DNA of 64,000 nt from DATHBD01 sp035296325 (GTDB lineage Bacteria > Actinomycetota > Actinomycetes > Mycobacteriales > Micromonosporaceae). Location of the stretch: contig DATHBD010000060.1 of assembly GCA_035296325.1 (NCBI GenBank), positions 62,001-126,000 of the forward strand, read 5' to 3'. This document shows, piece by piece, positions 17,675 to 25,466 of the stretch (position 1 is its first letter; each line of letters begins with the position of its first letter). A model generated the notes under the pieces. That model saw only the letters and a list, made by a program, of their open reading frames with translations. It did not search any database and was not told the origin of the DNA. Made by a program: the position numbers and the translations under genes.

Positions 17675-18766
17675 TCAGTCGCGCCAGTCCACAGCGGCAG
17701 AGATCTTGCCGATTATGGTGCGCCAGCCGATGGCTGCCTGTTGTGCCCCGATTTTCCGGAGTCGACGCCGGGCAAAGAATCCACCGACCCCGCCGTTGGC
17801 TGCGCCTCGCAACGCCTCGTCCAGGTCATCCAGCGGGGACCCGGCAGCCAGTGCGCCGACCACGGACTTCATCCGCAGCGCATAGGCCACGTCCCGGGCC
17901 AGCTCGCCGGCCTGGATGAGCAGGTCCACATCCCAGACGTCGGGGCCGCCGCGGAGATTCTCGACCACCAGGTCGAGTTCATACCGGTCCTCCGCGGTCG
18001 GGGCGATGTCGACCGCGCTCACCCGCTCGCGCACCTTGTCCCAGGTGTCCAGTTGGGTGAGGTCGTGGGGGGCGTCCGACCGGAGGAACTCCGCCAGGCC
18101 GTCGGCGCTGCGGAAGAGCAGGAGCCGACCGCGGTGGCTGAGGAACGCCGGCACCTCCTCCGGCTTCGCCTTCTTGCCGTCGTCCTCGTCCTCGTCGTCG
18201 TCCTCGTCGTCCTCGTCCTCGTCCTCGTCCGCTTCGGCCTCGACGGCTTCGTCGGAATCCTTGGCCGAGCGCGCCCGACGGTCGTCGTCGTCATCGTCCT
18301 CGAAGGACCGCTCGAACGCCGCCTGCTCCTCCGGGGAGAGCACATCCGGCTCCCCGTCGACGTCGAGGTCCTCGTCCGGCGCGCCGCGCAGCAGGTCGTA
18401 GTCGTCCTCCTCGACCTGTGCCTCGGTCGGCGTCAGCTCGGTGGAGAGCCGGTAGGCCCGAAGCGTGTAGCCGACGCCGGCCGGAAGCGCGATCTCAACC
18501 GGCTGGACCCGGACCCTGGACCAGAACTTGTCGGTCGCGATGCTCCGGGTGGTCCCGCCCGGATCCGGCGTCGACTCCAGCTCGGCCTCGCGCTCGTCGT
18601 CGCTCAGCTCGTCGCCGTGCAGCTCATCGGCGTCCAGCGCCGCCTCGTCAGCGGACTGCTCGACCACGTCGCCGGCGACAAGGTCGGCCTCGACAGGCTC
18701 GACGGACTCGTCGAGCGGGGCACCGGATTTCCTGGCGCTGCCCTTGCCGGATGGTTGGCGAACCAC
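17675..18766 (-). CDS. Hypothetical protein with long acidic stretch
   Basis: A 363-residue protein I do not recognise at family level beyond similar hypothetical proteins in actinobacteria. The GTG at 18766 has GGAGG five bases upstream; a further in-frame start exists at 18814. The N-terminal 75 residues are polar and charged. A middle part (FWSRVRVQPVEIALPAGVGYTLRAY) looks beta-rich, followed by a run of Asp/Glu about residues 140-200, including unbroken D/E runs, likely disordered. The C-terminal 130 residues (FLSHRGRLLLFRSADGLAEFLRSD..., DLLIQAGELARDVAYAL) look folded and helical. It has no membrane span. It precedes the 899-residue gene on the same strand by about 200 bp. Confidence 0.75.
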   Translation of the reverse strand: MVRQPSGKGSARKSGAPLDESVEPVEADLVAGDVVEQSADEAALDADELHGDELSDDEREAELESTPDPGGTTRSIATDKFWSRVRVQPVEIALPAGVGYTLRAYRLSTELTPTEAQVEEDDYDLLRGAPDEDLDVDGEPDVLSPEEQAAFERSFEDDDDDDRRARSAKDSDEAVEAEADEDEDEDDEDDDEDEDDGKKAKPEEVPAFLSHRGRLLLFRSADGLAEFLRSDAPHDLTQLDTWDKVRERVSAVDIAPTAEDRYELDLVVENLRGGPDVWDVDLLIQAGELARDVAYALRMKSVVGALAAGSPLDDLDEALRGAANGGVGGFFARRRLRKIGAQQAAIGWRTIIGKISAAVDWRD

Positions 18767-18836
18767 GGCGACCTCCGAATCGGATGTACGACTGATGCGC
18801 GAACGGGCGCACAAACACCCTAGTGTTCCATGAAGG

Positions 18837-19718
18837 TCAGAAGCCTTTGGGGTGCCAGACCGTCTTGGTCTCCAGGAACGGGGTCATCCGACCCAGCCCC
18901 GGGTCGCCGAGCCAGTCGGGTGGTGCCGTCGGCGGCCGGACCACCCGTTTCAGGTTGTCCGCGGCGGCCAGCTCCAGCTCGACCGCGGTCGCGGGGTCGT
19001 CCACGCCGGTCAGGTCCAGCCCGTTCACGTCCATGTGACCGGCCAGCCAGCCGGCGGTCTCGCCCATCCGGCCGGTCAGCAGGTTGACCACGCCACCGGG
19101 CAGGTCGGACGTGGCGAGCACCTCGGCGAGGCTGATCGCGGGCAGCGGGCGCTGCTCGGCCGCCAGGACCACCGCGGTGTTGCCCGTCACGATCACCGGC
19201 GCGAGCACGCTGACCAGGCCAAGGAGCGAGGAGTCGGGGGGCGCCACGAGGCCCACCACACCGGTCGGCTCGGGGCCGGAGAGGTTGAAGTAGGGCCCGG
19301 CCACCGGGTTCGCGCTGCCGGTGACCTGCGCGACCTTGTCGGCCCAGCCCGCGTACCACACCCAACGGTCGATCGCGGCGTCCACGACCGCGGAGGCGGC
19401 CGGGGCCGCCATCCCTTCGCCGGCGCGGACCTCGTCCACGAACTGCGCGCGCCGGCCCTCCAGCATTTCGGCCACCCGGTACAGGATCTGGCCGCGGTTG
19501 TACGCGGTTGCCCCGGACCACTTCGACACCGCGGCGCGGGCGGCGGTCACGGCGTCCCGGACGTCCTTGCGGGAGGCGAGCGCGGCGTTGGCGAGAAACT
19601 CGCCGGTGGCTGAGTGCACCGGGTAGGACCGCCCCGACTCGCTGCGCGGGAACGCGCCGCCGATGAAGAGCTTGTACGTCTTGCGGACGGCCAGCCGCGC
19701 CGGCTCAGTGCTGGTCAA
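18837..19718 (-). CDS. Short aldehyde dehydrogenase-family protein lacking catalytic residues
   Basis: A 293-residue protein matching the N-terminal NAD-binding half of aldehyde dehydrogenases (YKLFIGGAFPRSESGRSYPV, AARAAVSKWSG..., GVVNLLTGRMGE), against about 475 for a full enzyme. It ends before the region with the catalytic Cys. The usual FTGST motif is replaced by LDLTGVDD and the Glu motif LELGGK is absent. It is therefore probably inactive alone and may be a partner of the full dehydrogenase just upstream, whose stop it overlaps by 14 bp. The start is TTG with GGAGG eight bases upstream. This paired arrangement looks like a stable feature, not a recent frameshift, because both ends are clean. 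Confidence 0.85.
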   Translation of the reverse strand: MTSTEPARLAVRKTYKLFIGGAFPRSESGRSYPVHSATGEFLANAALASRKDVRDAVTAARAAVSKWSGATAYNRGQILYRVAEMLEGRRAQFVDEVRAGEGMAAPAASAVVDAAIDRWVWYAGWADKVAQVTGSANPVAGPYFNLSGPEPTGVVGLVAPPDSSLLGLVSVLAPVIVTGNTAVVLAAEQRPLPAISLAEVLATSDLPGGVVNLLTGRMGETAGWLAGHMDVNGLDLTGVDDPATAVELELAAADNLKRVVRPPTAPPDWLGDPGLGRMTPFLETKTVWHPKGF

Positions 19719-21129
19719 GGTATGCCTCCAGGCCCTGGCGACCGCCCTCGCGACCGTACCCGGACTCCTTGTACCCCCCGAACGGAGACGCGGGGTCGAA
19801 CCGGTTGAACGTGTTGGCCCACACCACGCCGGCGCGCAGCCGGTCGGCCACGGCCAGGATGCGCGAGCCCTTCTCCGACCACACCCCGGCGGAGAGCCCG
19901 TACGGGCTGTTGTTCGCCTTCTCCACCGCCTCGCCCGGCGTGCGGAAGGTCAGCACGGAGAGCACCGGCCCGAAGATCTCCTCCCGGGCGATCCGGTGTG
20001 CCTGGGAGACGCCGGTGAACACGGTCGGTGCGAACCAGAACCCCCGCTGGGGCAGGTCGCAGGGCGCGGACCAGCGGGCCGCGCCCTCCGCCTCGCCGAC
20101 CTCGGACAGCTCGCGGATCTTCGCCAACTGGGCGGCCGAGTTGACGGCACCCACGTCGGTGTTCTTGTCCAGCGGGTCGCCGATGCGCAGCTGCGCCATC
20201 CGGCGCTTCAGCGCCGCCAGCAGTTCCTCCGCGATGGACTCCTGCACGAGCAGCCGGGAGCCGGCGCAGCAGACGTGACCCTGGTTGAAGAAGATGCCGT
20301 CGACGATCCCCTCCACCGCCTGGTCGATCGGGGCGTCGTCGAAGACGATGTTGGCCGCCTTGCCGCCCAGCTCGAGCGTGAGACTCTTGCGCGAGCCGGC
20401 AACCGAGCGGGCGATGGCCTTGCCGACCTCGGTCGACCCGGTGAACGCCACCTTGTCCACGCCCGGGTGCTCCACGAGCAGGCGCCCGGTCTCCCCGGCG
20501 CCGGTCAGGATGTTGACCACGCCGGGCGGCAGGTCGGCCTGCTGGCAGACCTCGGCGAACGCCAGCGCGGTCAGCGGGGTGGTCTCCGCCGGCTTCAGCA
20601 CCACGGTGTTGCCGCAGGCCAGGGCCGGAGCGATCTTCCACGCCAGCATCAACAGCGGAAAGTTCCACGGGATGACCTGGCCGGCCACCCCGTGCGGGCG
20701 CTCGCCGTAGCCGGCGTAGCGGAGCTTGTCGGCCCAGCCGGCGTAGTAGAAGAAGTGGGCCGCCACGAGCGGCAGATCCACATCGCGGGACTCGCGGATC
20801 GGCTTGCCGTTGTCGATCGACTCGAGCACGGCGAGCTCGCGCGCCCGCTCCTGGATGATCCGGGCGATCCGGTACAGGTACTTCGCCCGTTCCCGGCCCG
20901 GCATCGGCGCCCACACCTGCTCGAAGGCGCGCCGGGCGGCGGTGACGGCGGCGTCCACATCGGATGGGCCGGCCTCAGTGACCTCGGCGAGCACCTCCTC
21001 GGTGGCCGGGTTGACCGTCTTGAACCGGGACTGCCCGTTCCGGAACTCCCCGTCGACGAAGAGCCCGTAGGAGGAGCGGATATCGACCACCGCGCGAGAC
21101 TCGGGGGCGGGCGCGTACTCGAAGGCCAT
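19705..21129 (-). CDS. Aldehyde dehydrogenase family protein
   Basis: A 474-residue NAD(P)-dependent aldehyde dehydrogenase. Visible motifs: PWNFPLLMLAWKIAPALACGN near residue 145, FTGSTEVGK near 220, catalytic Glu in LELGGKAA near 243, catalytic Cys in FNQGHVCCAGSR near 280, and EEIFGPVLSV near 375. The ATG lies 2 bp after the deoC stop, so the two genes are coupled. DeoC releases acetaldehyde from deoxyribose-5-phosphate, and oxidation of that acetaldehyde to acetate is the most economical role; this is inference from context. The following short homologue may be a subunit. Confidence 0.93.
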   Translation of the reverse strand: MAFEYAPAPESRAVVDIRSSYGLFVDGEFRNGQSRFKTVNPATEEVLAEVTEAGPSDVDAAVTAARRAFEQVWAPMPGRERAKYLYRIARIIQERARELAVLESIDNGKPIRESRDVDLPLVAAHFFYYAGWADKLRYAGYGERPHGVAGQVIPWNFPLLMLAWKIAPALACGNTVVLKPAETTPLTALAFAEVCQQADLPPGVVNILTGAGETGRLLVEHPGVDKVAFTGSTEVGKAIARSVAGSRKSLTLELGGKAANIVFDDAPIDQAVEGIVDGIFFNQGHVCCAGSRLLVQESIAEELLAALKRRMAQLRIGDPLDKNTDVGAVNSAAQLAKIRELSEVGEAEGAARWSAPCDLPQRGFWFAPTVFTGVSQAHRIAREEIFGPVLSVLTFRTPGEAVEKANNSPYGLSAGVWSEKGSRILAVADRLRAGVVWANTFNRFDPASPFGGYKESGYGREGGRQGLEAYLDQH

Positions 21130-21131
21130 GG

Positions 21132-22082
21132 TCAGTCCAGCGTCACGTAGTCGGGGCCGGAGTAGCGGCCGGTGGCCATCCGGATGCGCTGCATCAGCAG
21201 GTCGTTGAGCAGCGTTGACGCCCCGAAGCGGAACAGCTCCGGAGTCAGCCACTCCTCGCCGGCGGTTTCGTTGACCAGTACCAGGTATTTGATCGCGTCC
21301 TTGGTGGTCCGGATGCCGCCCGCGGCCTTGACGCCGACGAGCCGACCGGTCCGGGCTGCGAAGTCGCGGGCCGCGGTCAGCATGATCATGGTGACCGGCA
21401 GGGTGGCGGCCGGTTGCACCTTCCCGGTGGAGGTCTTGATGAAGTCGGCACCGGCCAGCATCGCCAGCCAGCTGGCACGCCGGACGTTGTCATAGGTCGC
21501 CAGCTCGCCGGTCTCCAGGATCACCTTGAGGTGGGCGGTGCCGCAGGCGGCCTTCACCGCGACGACCTCGTCGTGCACCTCCCGGTAGCGCCCGGACAGG
21601 AACGCACCCCGGTTGATCACCATGTCGATCTCCGTGGCGCCGTCGCGCACGGCCGCCTCCGTGTCGGCGAGCTTCACCGCCAGCGGCGCCTGACCGGACG
21701 GGAACGCCGTGGCCACGCTCGCCAGCCGCACCGGCGAGCCGGCCAGGGCGGCGGCCGCGACCGAGATCATGCTCGGGTAGAGGCAGACCGCGGCGACCGG
21801 CGGGCAGGACGCGTCCGTGGGATCGGGCCGGCGTGCCTTGGCGCACAGGGTCTGCACCTTGCCGGGCGTGTCGGCGCCCTCCAGCGTGGTGAGGTCCACC
21901 ATCCGGATGGCCAGGTCGATGGCCCAGCGCTTGGCGGTGGTCTTGATCGATCTGGTGGCGAGCATCGCGGCGCGCTGGTCGGCGCCGACCCGGTCCACCC
22001 CGGGCAGCCCGTGCAGGAATGTCCGCAGGGCGGCGTCGGACCCGGTGTCGACCAGACCGGAGCTCGCCGTCGCAGCGCTCAT
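21132..22082 (-). CDS. deoC: Deoxyribose-phosphate aldolase
   Basis: Cleaves 2-deoxyribose-5-phosphate to acetaldehyde and glyceraldehyde-3-phosphate. At 316 residues it belongs to the longer DERA type. The Schiff-base Lys is in DFIKTSTGK and the second catalytic Lys in GVKAAGGIRT; the DMVINRGAFLSG segment is also typical. It starts a three-gene operon with the two aldehyde dehydrogenase-family genes and is divergent from upp. A TAGACT box 7 nt before the ATG suggests a leaderless transcript. Confidence 0.95.
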   Translation of the reverse strand: MSAATASSGLVDTGSDAALRTFLHGLPGVDRVGADQRAAMLATRSIKTTAKRWAIDLAIRMVDLTTLEGADTPGKVQTLCAKARRPDPTDASCPPVAAVCLYPSMISVAAAALAGSPVRLASVATAFPSGQAPLAVKLADTEAAVRDGATEIDMVINRGAFLSGRYREVHDEVVAVKAACGTAHLKVILETGELATYDNVRRASWLAMLAGADFIKTSTGKVQPAATLPVTMIMLTAARDFAARTGRLVGVKAAGGIRTTKDAIKYLVLVNETAGEEWLTPELFRFGASTLLNDLLMQRIRMATGRYSGPDYVTLD

Positions 22083-22089
22083 ATCCGCG

Positions 22090-22095
22090 AGTCTA
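22090..22095 (-). promoter_or_regulatory. Candidate -10 box (TAGACT) for leaderless deoC transcript
   Basis: Read on the minus strand, TAGACT lies 7 nt before the deoC ATG with no ribosome-binding site between. It faces the upp promoter across an 83-bp divergent gap. Confidence 0.45.
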
Positions 22096-22152
22096 CGAGG
22101 CGGACCGACACTTCCCACCCCATCGCGTCGTCGCCGGCCGGGCGGGATCCGA

Positions 22153-22158
22153 TACGTT
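22153..22158 (+). promoter_or_regulatory. Candidate -10 box (TACGTT) for leaderless upp transcript
   Basis: TACGTT fits TANNNT and lies 7 nt before the upp GTG. No Shine-Dalgarno sequence is present. It belongs to a set of similarly placed boxes in this window. Confidence 0.4.
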
Positions 22159-22165
22159 GCATCCC

Positions 22166-22798
22166 GTGGACGTACTGGTGGTGGACCATCCCCTGGCCAA
22201 GGCCCGGCTGACCGCGATGCGCGACGCCGGGACCGACTCGGCGACGTTTCGCGCCTCACTGCACGAGCTGACGACCATGCTGGTGTACGAGGCGGCGCGG
22301 ACCTTCCCGGTGGAGCACCACCCGGTGCACACGCCGGTCGCGACCGCACAGGGCACCCGGCTGCGCCGTCCACCGCTGCTCGTGCCGGTGCTGCGGGCCG
22401 GGCTCGGGATGACCGACGCCGCGCTGGGGCTGCTCCCGGAGTCGTCGATGGGGTTCGTCGGGCTGGCCCGCGACGAGGTCACCTTCCAGCCCCGCGCCTA
22501 CCTGGAGTCGCTGCCGGTGGACCTGACCGACCAGCCGGTCCTGGTACTGGACCCGATGCTGGCCACGGGCGGGTCGCTGGAGCACTGCTGCCGGCTGCTC
22601 GCCGCGCGGGGTTGCACGGACATCACCGTGCTGTGTGCGCTGGCCGCCCCGGCCGGCATCGAGCGGCTGGAACGGTCCGGTCTGCCGCTGCGGATCGTGA
22701 CCGCGGCCATCGACGAGCGGCTCAATGAGCAGATGTTCATCGTGCCGGGGCTGGGCGATGCCGGCGACCGCCAGTTCGGCGGCATGCCGCGCTTCTGA
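22166..22798 (+). CDS. upp: Uracil phosphoribosyltransferase
   Basis: Makes UMP from uracil and PRPP, recovering the base released by DeoA. The 210-residue length is typical. The PRPP-binding loop VLDPMLATGGSL lies near residue 130 and the C-terminal uracil-binding region PGLGDAGDRQFG near residue 195. PVLRAGLGM near residue 78 is also characteristic. The GTG start gives MDVLVVDHPLAKARLT, the usual N-terminus of the family. It is divergent from deoC, so pyrimidine salvage and deoxyribose catabolism share one intergenic control region. Confidence 0.95.
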   Translation: MDVLVVDHPLAKARLTAMRDAGTDSATFRASLHELTTMLVYEAARTFPVEHHPVHTPVATAQGTRLRRPPLLVPVLRAGLGMTDAALGLLPESSMGFVGLARDEVTFQPRAYLESLPVDLTDQPVLVLDPMLATGGSLEHCCRLLAARGCTDITVLCALAAPAGIERLERSGLPLRIVTAAIDERLNEQMFIVPGLGDAGDRQFGGMPRF

Positions 22799-22817
22799 CG
22801 CCGGGTACCGGCGCGGC

Positions 22818-22855
22818 GCAGGGGCGCCCCCGACCGGTGTCGGGAACGCCCCTGC
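22818..22855. terminator. Hairpin between convergent upp and metalloprotease genes
   Basis: GCAGGGGCG (22818-22826) pairs with CGCCCCTGC (22847-22855), and inside it CCCGA pairs with TCGGG around a six-base loop. It lies between two convergent stops (22798 and 22867) and no T-tract follows, as often in high-GC actinobacteria. Confidence 0.7.
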
Positions 22856-22866
22856 GGTACGGCCGG

Positions 22867-25044
22867 TTACACCGCCTCGACGGTCCAACTCTGGTGCCGT
22901 GCGGCGCTGGGGCGCTGCAGGGTCAGCACCCGGTCGGTGCAGAACCGCTGGGTGCCCGCCGCGGCGACCAACCCGTCACCGCTGGTGAGGGCGGAGCCGA
23001 ACGGCGTGGCGACCAGCCGCCAGACCTGCGTGGCGTGGCCCGCCGCACAGGCGTACTGGACCAGCGGCGTACCCGCGGCCGGCGCAGCGCCGGTCAACGG
23101 CGCCAGGCACTTGCCCGTCGCCTCGGACCGCATCAGGTACCCGTCGCCGGCCGGCACGAGCTTCCACCGCTGGGGCGAGGCATCGTTGCGCCGGGAGAGC
23201 ACCACCGGTGTGCCGTCCGCGGCGCGGGCACCGAACACCTCGGCGACCCCACCGGTCATCACGTTGGACACCGCGACGACCCGGTCCGTGCCGGGAACCG
23301 TCGCGACCGACCTGGTCCGTACGGTTGCCTCGGCGGTGTGCGGCACGAGACTGCGGTCCGCCTGCACGGTCGACACCGCGAAGCGGTACTCCGTGTCCGG
23401 GCGCAGGCCGGTGACGCGGACCGAGGTGGACCGCACCGACCCGAGGGAACGGCCGTTCAGCAGGACGGCGTACCGCGTGCCGGCCGCCGCCGCGTCCCAG
23501 GTGAGCCGCACCGACGTCGTACCGGCGTCGCTGATCCGCAGGGCTCGCGGCGTGCCGCCCGGGGTCGATGTCCCCGGCCCCGGGGAGACCGTCGGGTCGA
23601 CGCCCCGGCTCGGGCTCGGCGAGCTGGTGGGGGCGATGTCCCGGCTGCGGGTCGGCGACGGGGTGGCGGCCGGACCCGTGCTCGGGCTGGTGCTGGAACT
23701 TGGGCCCGGGCTGGCCGTGCCGCCTGACTGCGCGGTCGGCGGGCCGCCGGCAGGCCTGGTGGCGCGCGGTGACGTCGGCGGGGTGCGGGTCGGGGTGGCC
23801 GCGGCAGTGGTCGGCGCGGGGGATGTCGTACCGCCGCCGGCGTTGGGGCCGCGGATGAGGAAGTCGCTGTTGGCCATGTTCCAGTGCGTCGCCAGGTAGC
23901 TGCCCGGCTTCGGGTTGGTGTGGTAGTAGTCGTCGTGGTTGCAGTCAAGCCGCTGGTCGTGCGTGCGCGCGGTGCAGACGACACGGGTCTTCGCGCCGTT
24001 GGGGTCGTTGTAGCACATCACGTCGTACTCATCGACGCAGTGCCCGGCCTTGTTGGAGTTCGGAGCCGAGTCGTTGACGGCGCCGAGGTTGTGGCCGAGT
24101 TCGTGCGCCGCGACGCTCGGGCTCCAGCATCCGGAGTCGCTGCGCCCGTAGGCTGGCCCGGAGTTGCTGCGGTTGCTCGCCGCGATCTTCTGGTCGCCCG
24201 GGAAGGACCCGATCCCGCAGTACACCTTCGAGTCCGCGAAGATCATGTACTTGCGGTCGGTGCGGTTGTACCCCAGAGCGCGCAGCGCGCTGATGGTGGC
24301 GCTGAACGTGGCGATGGCGGTGGCGGACACCTCCACCTCGCGTACGTCGACGTTGCAGTCGGGGGTGGTGACGAAGCGGATGTGGCGCGACCCGCCGGTC
24401 TCCTGCGCGCTGGCGTCGTAGATGGTGTCGACCCCGGCGGCCCAGGTGCGGAACGAGTTCAGGTAGGTGCCGAAGCGGCTTGCGGTCGAGGCGCCCCGGA
24501 CGTACAGCACCTGGACCCGCTTGCCGCTGACCCCGTCGCCCTCGCAGGCCACTCCGCTGGGTGCCATGGTGTATCCGGCGGTGTCCGGAGCCGCGTCGGC
24601 GAGCAGGGCGGGTGCGGAGTCGGTGTCGACCGAACCGCCGGCATCCTGCGCCACGTCACTCTCGGTCGGGCCGGCCGCGGTCTCCCGCTGCGGGGCGATC
24701 GGCTCTGCCACGGCCGGAGCGACCGGAGCGATGTCGCGCTTGATGTCCAGGCCGGGCGGCGGCGCGTCCGGACCGTGCGTGCACGTCGTGCTGTCGTCGG
24801 CGCGGTACCCGCCGACACAGGGCTCGCCCTTTTTCGCGGGGGTCAGGCCGGCGTAGCGCAGCCCCAGATCGACCCGGTCGGGGGGCGTCTGGGTAATGGG
24901 TGCGATATCCGCATCGGCGGTCGCCACGACATTCAAGATGGTTGGCGCTGCAATGGCGGGGAGCAGGATGACGGCGGCGATGGCGCCGACGAGTCGGCGG
25001 CGGGAGAGCTTTCCAGAACTGCGCTGTTCTTTGCGCGCGAACAT
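22867..25044 (-). CDS. Secreted zinc metalloprotease with FnIII and ricin-type domains
   Basis: A 725-residue exported protein. A basic N-terminus and hydrophobic stretch (residues about 18-43, RRRLVGAIAAVILLPAIAAP) form a signal peptide. A variable Pro-rich segment follows, then a protease domain about residues 165-385 with zinc motif HELGHNLGAVND near residue 315 (HExxHxxGxxxD) and a Met in DVMCYND as Met-turn: metzincin-type. Several Cys pairs fit secretion. A Ser/Thr/Pro linker (about 390-500) leads to a fibronectin type III domain (about 505-590) and a C-terminal beta-trefoil with QRW, QVW and QSW repeats, likely carbohydrate binding. Such architecture suits degradation of polymer-bound protein outside the cell. 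Substrate unknown. Confidence 0.9.
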   Translation of the reverse strand: MFARKEQRSSGKLSRRRLVGAIAAVILLPAIAAPTILNVVATADADIAPITQTPPDRVDLGLRYAGLTPAKKGEPCVGGYRADDSTTCTHGPDAPPPGLDIKRDIAPVAPAVAEPIAPQRETAAGPTESDVAQDAGGSVDTDSAPALLADAAPDTAGYTMAPSGVACEGDGVSGKRVQVLYVRGASTASRFGTYLNSFRTWAAGVDTIYDASAQETGGSRHIRFVTTPDCNVDVREVEVSATAIATFSATISALRALGYNRTDRKYMIFADSKVYCGIGSFPGDQKIAASNRSNSGPAYGRSDSGCWSPSVAAHELGHNLGAVNDSAPNSNKAGHCVDEYDVMCYNDPNGAKTRVVCTARTHDQRLDCNHDDYYHTNPKPGSYLATHWNMANSDFLIRGPNAGGGTTSPAPTTAAATPTRTPPTSPRATRPAGGPPTAQSGGTASPGPSSSTSPSTGPAATPSPTRSRDIAPTSSPSPSRGVDPTVSPGPGTSTPGGTPRALRISDAGTTSVRLTWDAAAAGTRYAVLLNGRSLGSVRSTSVRVTGLRPDTEYRFAVSTVQADRSLVPHTAEATVRTRSVATVPGTDRVVAVSNVMTGGVAEVFGARAADGTPVVLSRRNDASPQRWKLVPAGDGYLMRSEATGKCLAPLTGAAPAAGTPLVQYACAAGHATQVWRLVATPFGSALTSGDGLVAAAGTQRFCTDRVLTLQRPSAARHQSWTVEAV

Positions 25045-25179
25045 ATGACGGCATCCTCCGATGACGTGAGCGGCAGGGCGGTGACCGCATGTGCGGATTC
25101 ACGCCGCTCCTGGTGGTCGCGCCGGCGCCTGTCCCGGGCGGTGACAGAGGTTGGCCGGCGGATCCACTGAACGAAGCTC

Positions 25180-25207
25180 ACGTTAGTCATTTGTGGAGGG
25201 GCGGCAA
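25180..25207 (-). promoter_or_regulatory. Promoter for the metalloprotease gene
   Basis: On the minus strand TTGCCG (25207-25202) and TAACGT (25185-25180) are separated by 16 bp, close to a vegetative actinobacterial promoter. The predicted leader to the ATG at 25044 is about 130 nt. Confidence 0.45.
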
Positions 25208-25325
25208 GGACTTGGCATCGGAGTTAAAGCAAACGTAAGGCCCATTTGCGGACATAGATCGGTTAGCCCCGGATGCCACCGCCCGCTTGGCGGGATAAGT
25301 GAAACCCCGGCACTTCGTTGGCGGC

Positions 25326-25354
25326 TTGACGCCACTCACCAGTAGATCTACTTT
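25326..25354 (+). promoter_or_regulatory. Promoter for the SGNH hydrolase gene
   Basis: TTGACG (25326-25331) and TACTTT (25349-25354) are spaced by exactly 17 bp, a near-consensus vegetative promoter. The ATG with its GAGGAG ribosome site follows about 105 nt after the expected transcription start. Confidence 0.6.
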
Positions 25355-25466
25355 CGTCTACGTCTGCGATGGTCCGCGCGCTGTCGCGGCAGGCGCCACA
25401 TCCGGCCGCCCATGGCAGGCGCGGCAGCCGACCCGCCCGCCGCCCTGCCATCAGCCGAGGAGCGTC

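Larger units (their letters stand above)
25045..25466. other. Divergent intergenic region between two secreted-protein genes
   Basis: About 420 bp without a supportable gene. It holds one promoter on each strand (described separately), giving 5' leaders of roughly 100-130 nt for both secreted-protein genes. Small hairpins are visible (CCCGC-TTG-GCGGG near 25287, GGCG-N6-CGCC near 25320). The segment around 25180-25260 is noticeably A/T richer than its surroundings. Confidence 0.7.

Noticed and set aside
18180..18330. Microsatellite-like run of gtcctcgtcc units
   Set aside because: It is simply the codons of an Asp/Glu-rich protein segment on the minus strand, irregular in spacing, and not an independent repeat element.
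25280..25330. Riboswitch-like hairpins upstream of the SGNH hydrolase
   Set aside because: The short stems lie upstream of the predicted transcription start and match no riboswitch I know.
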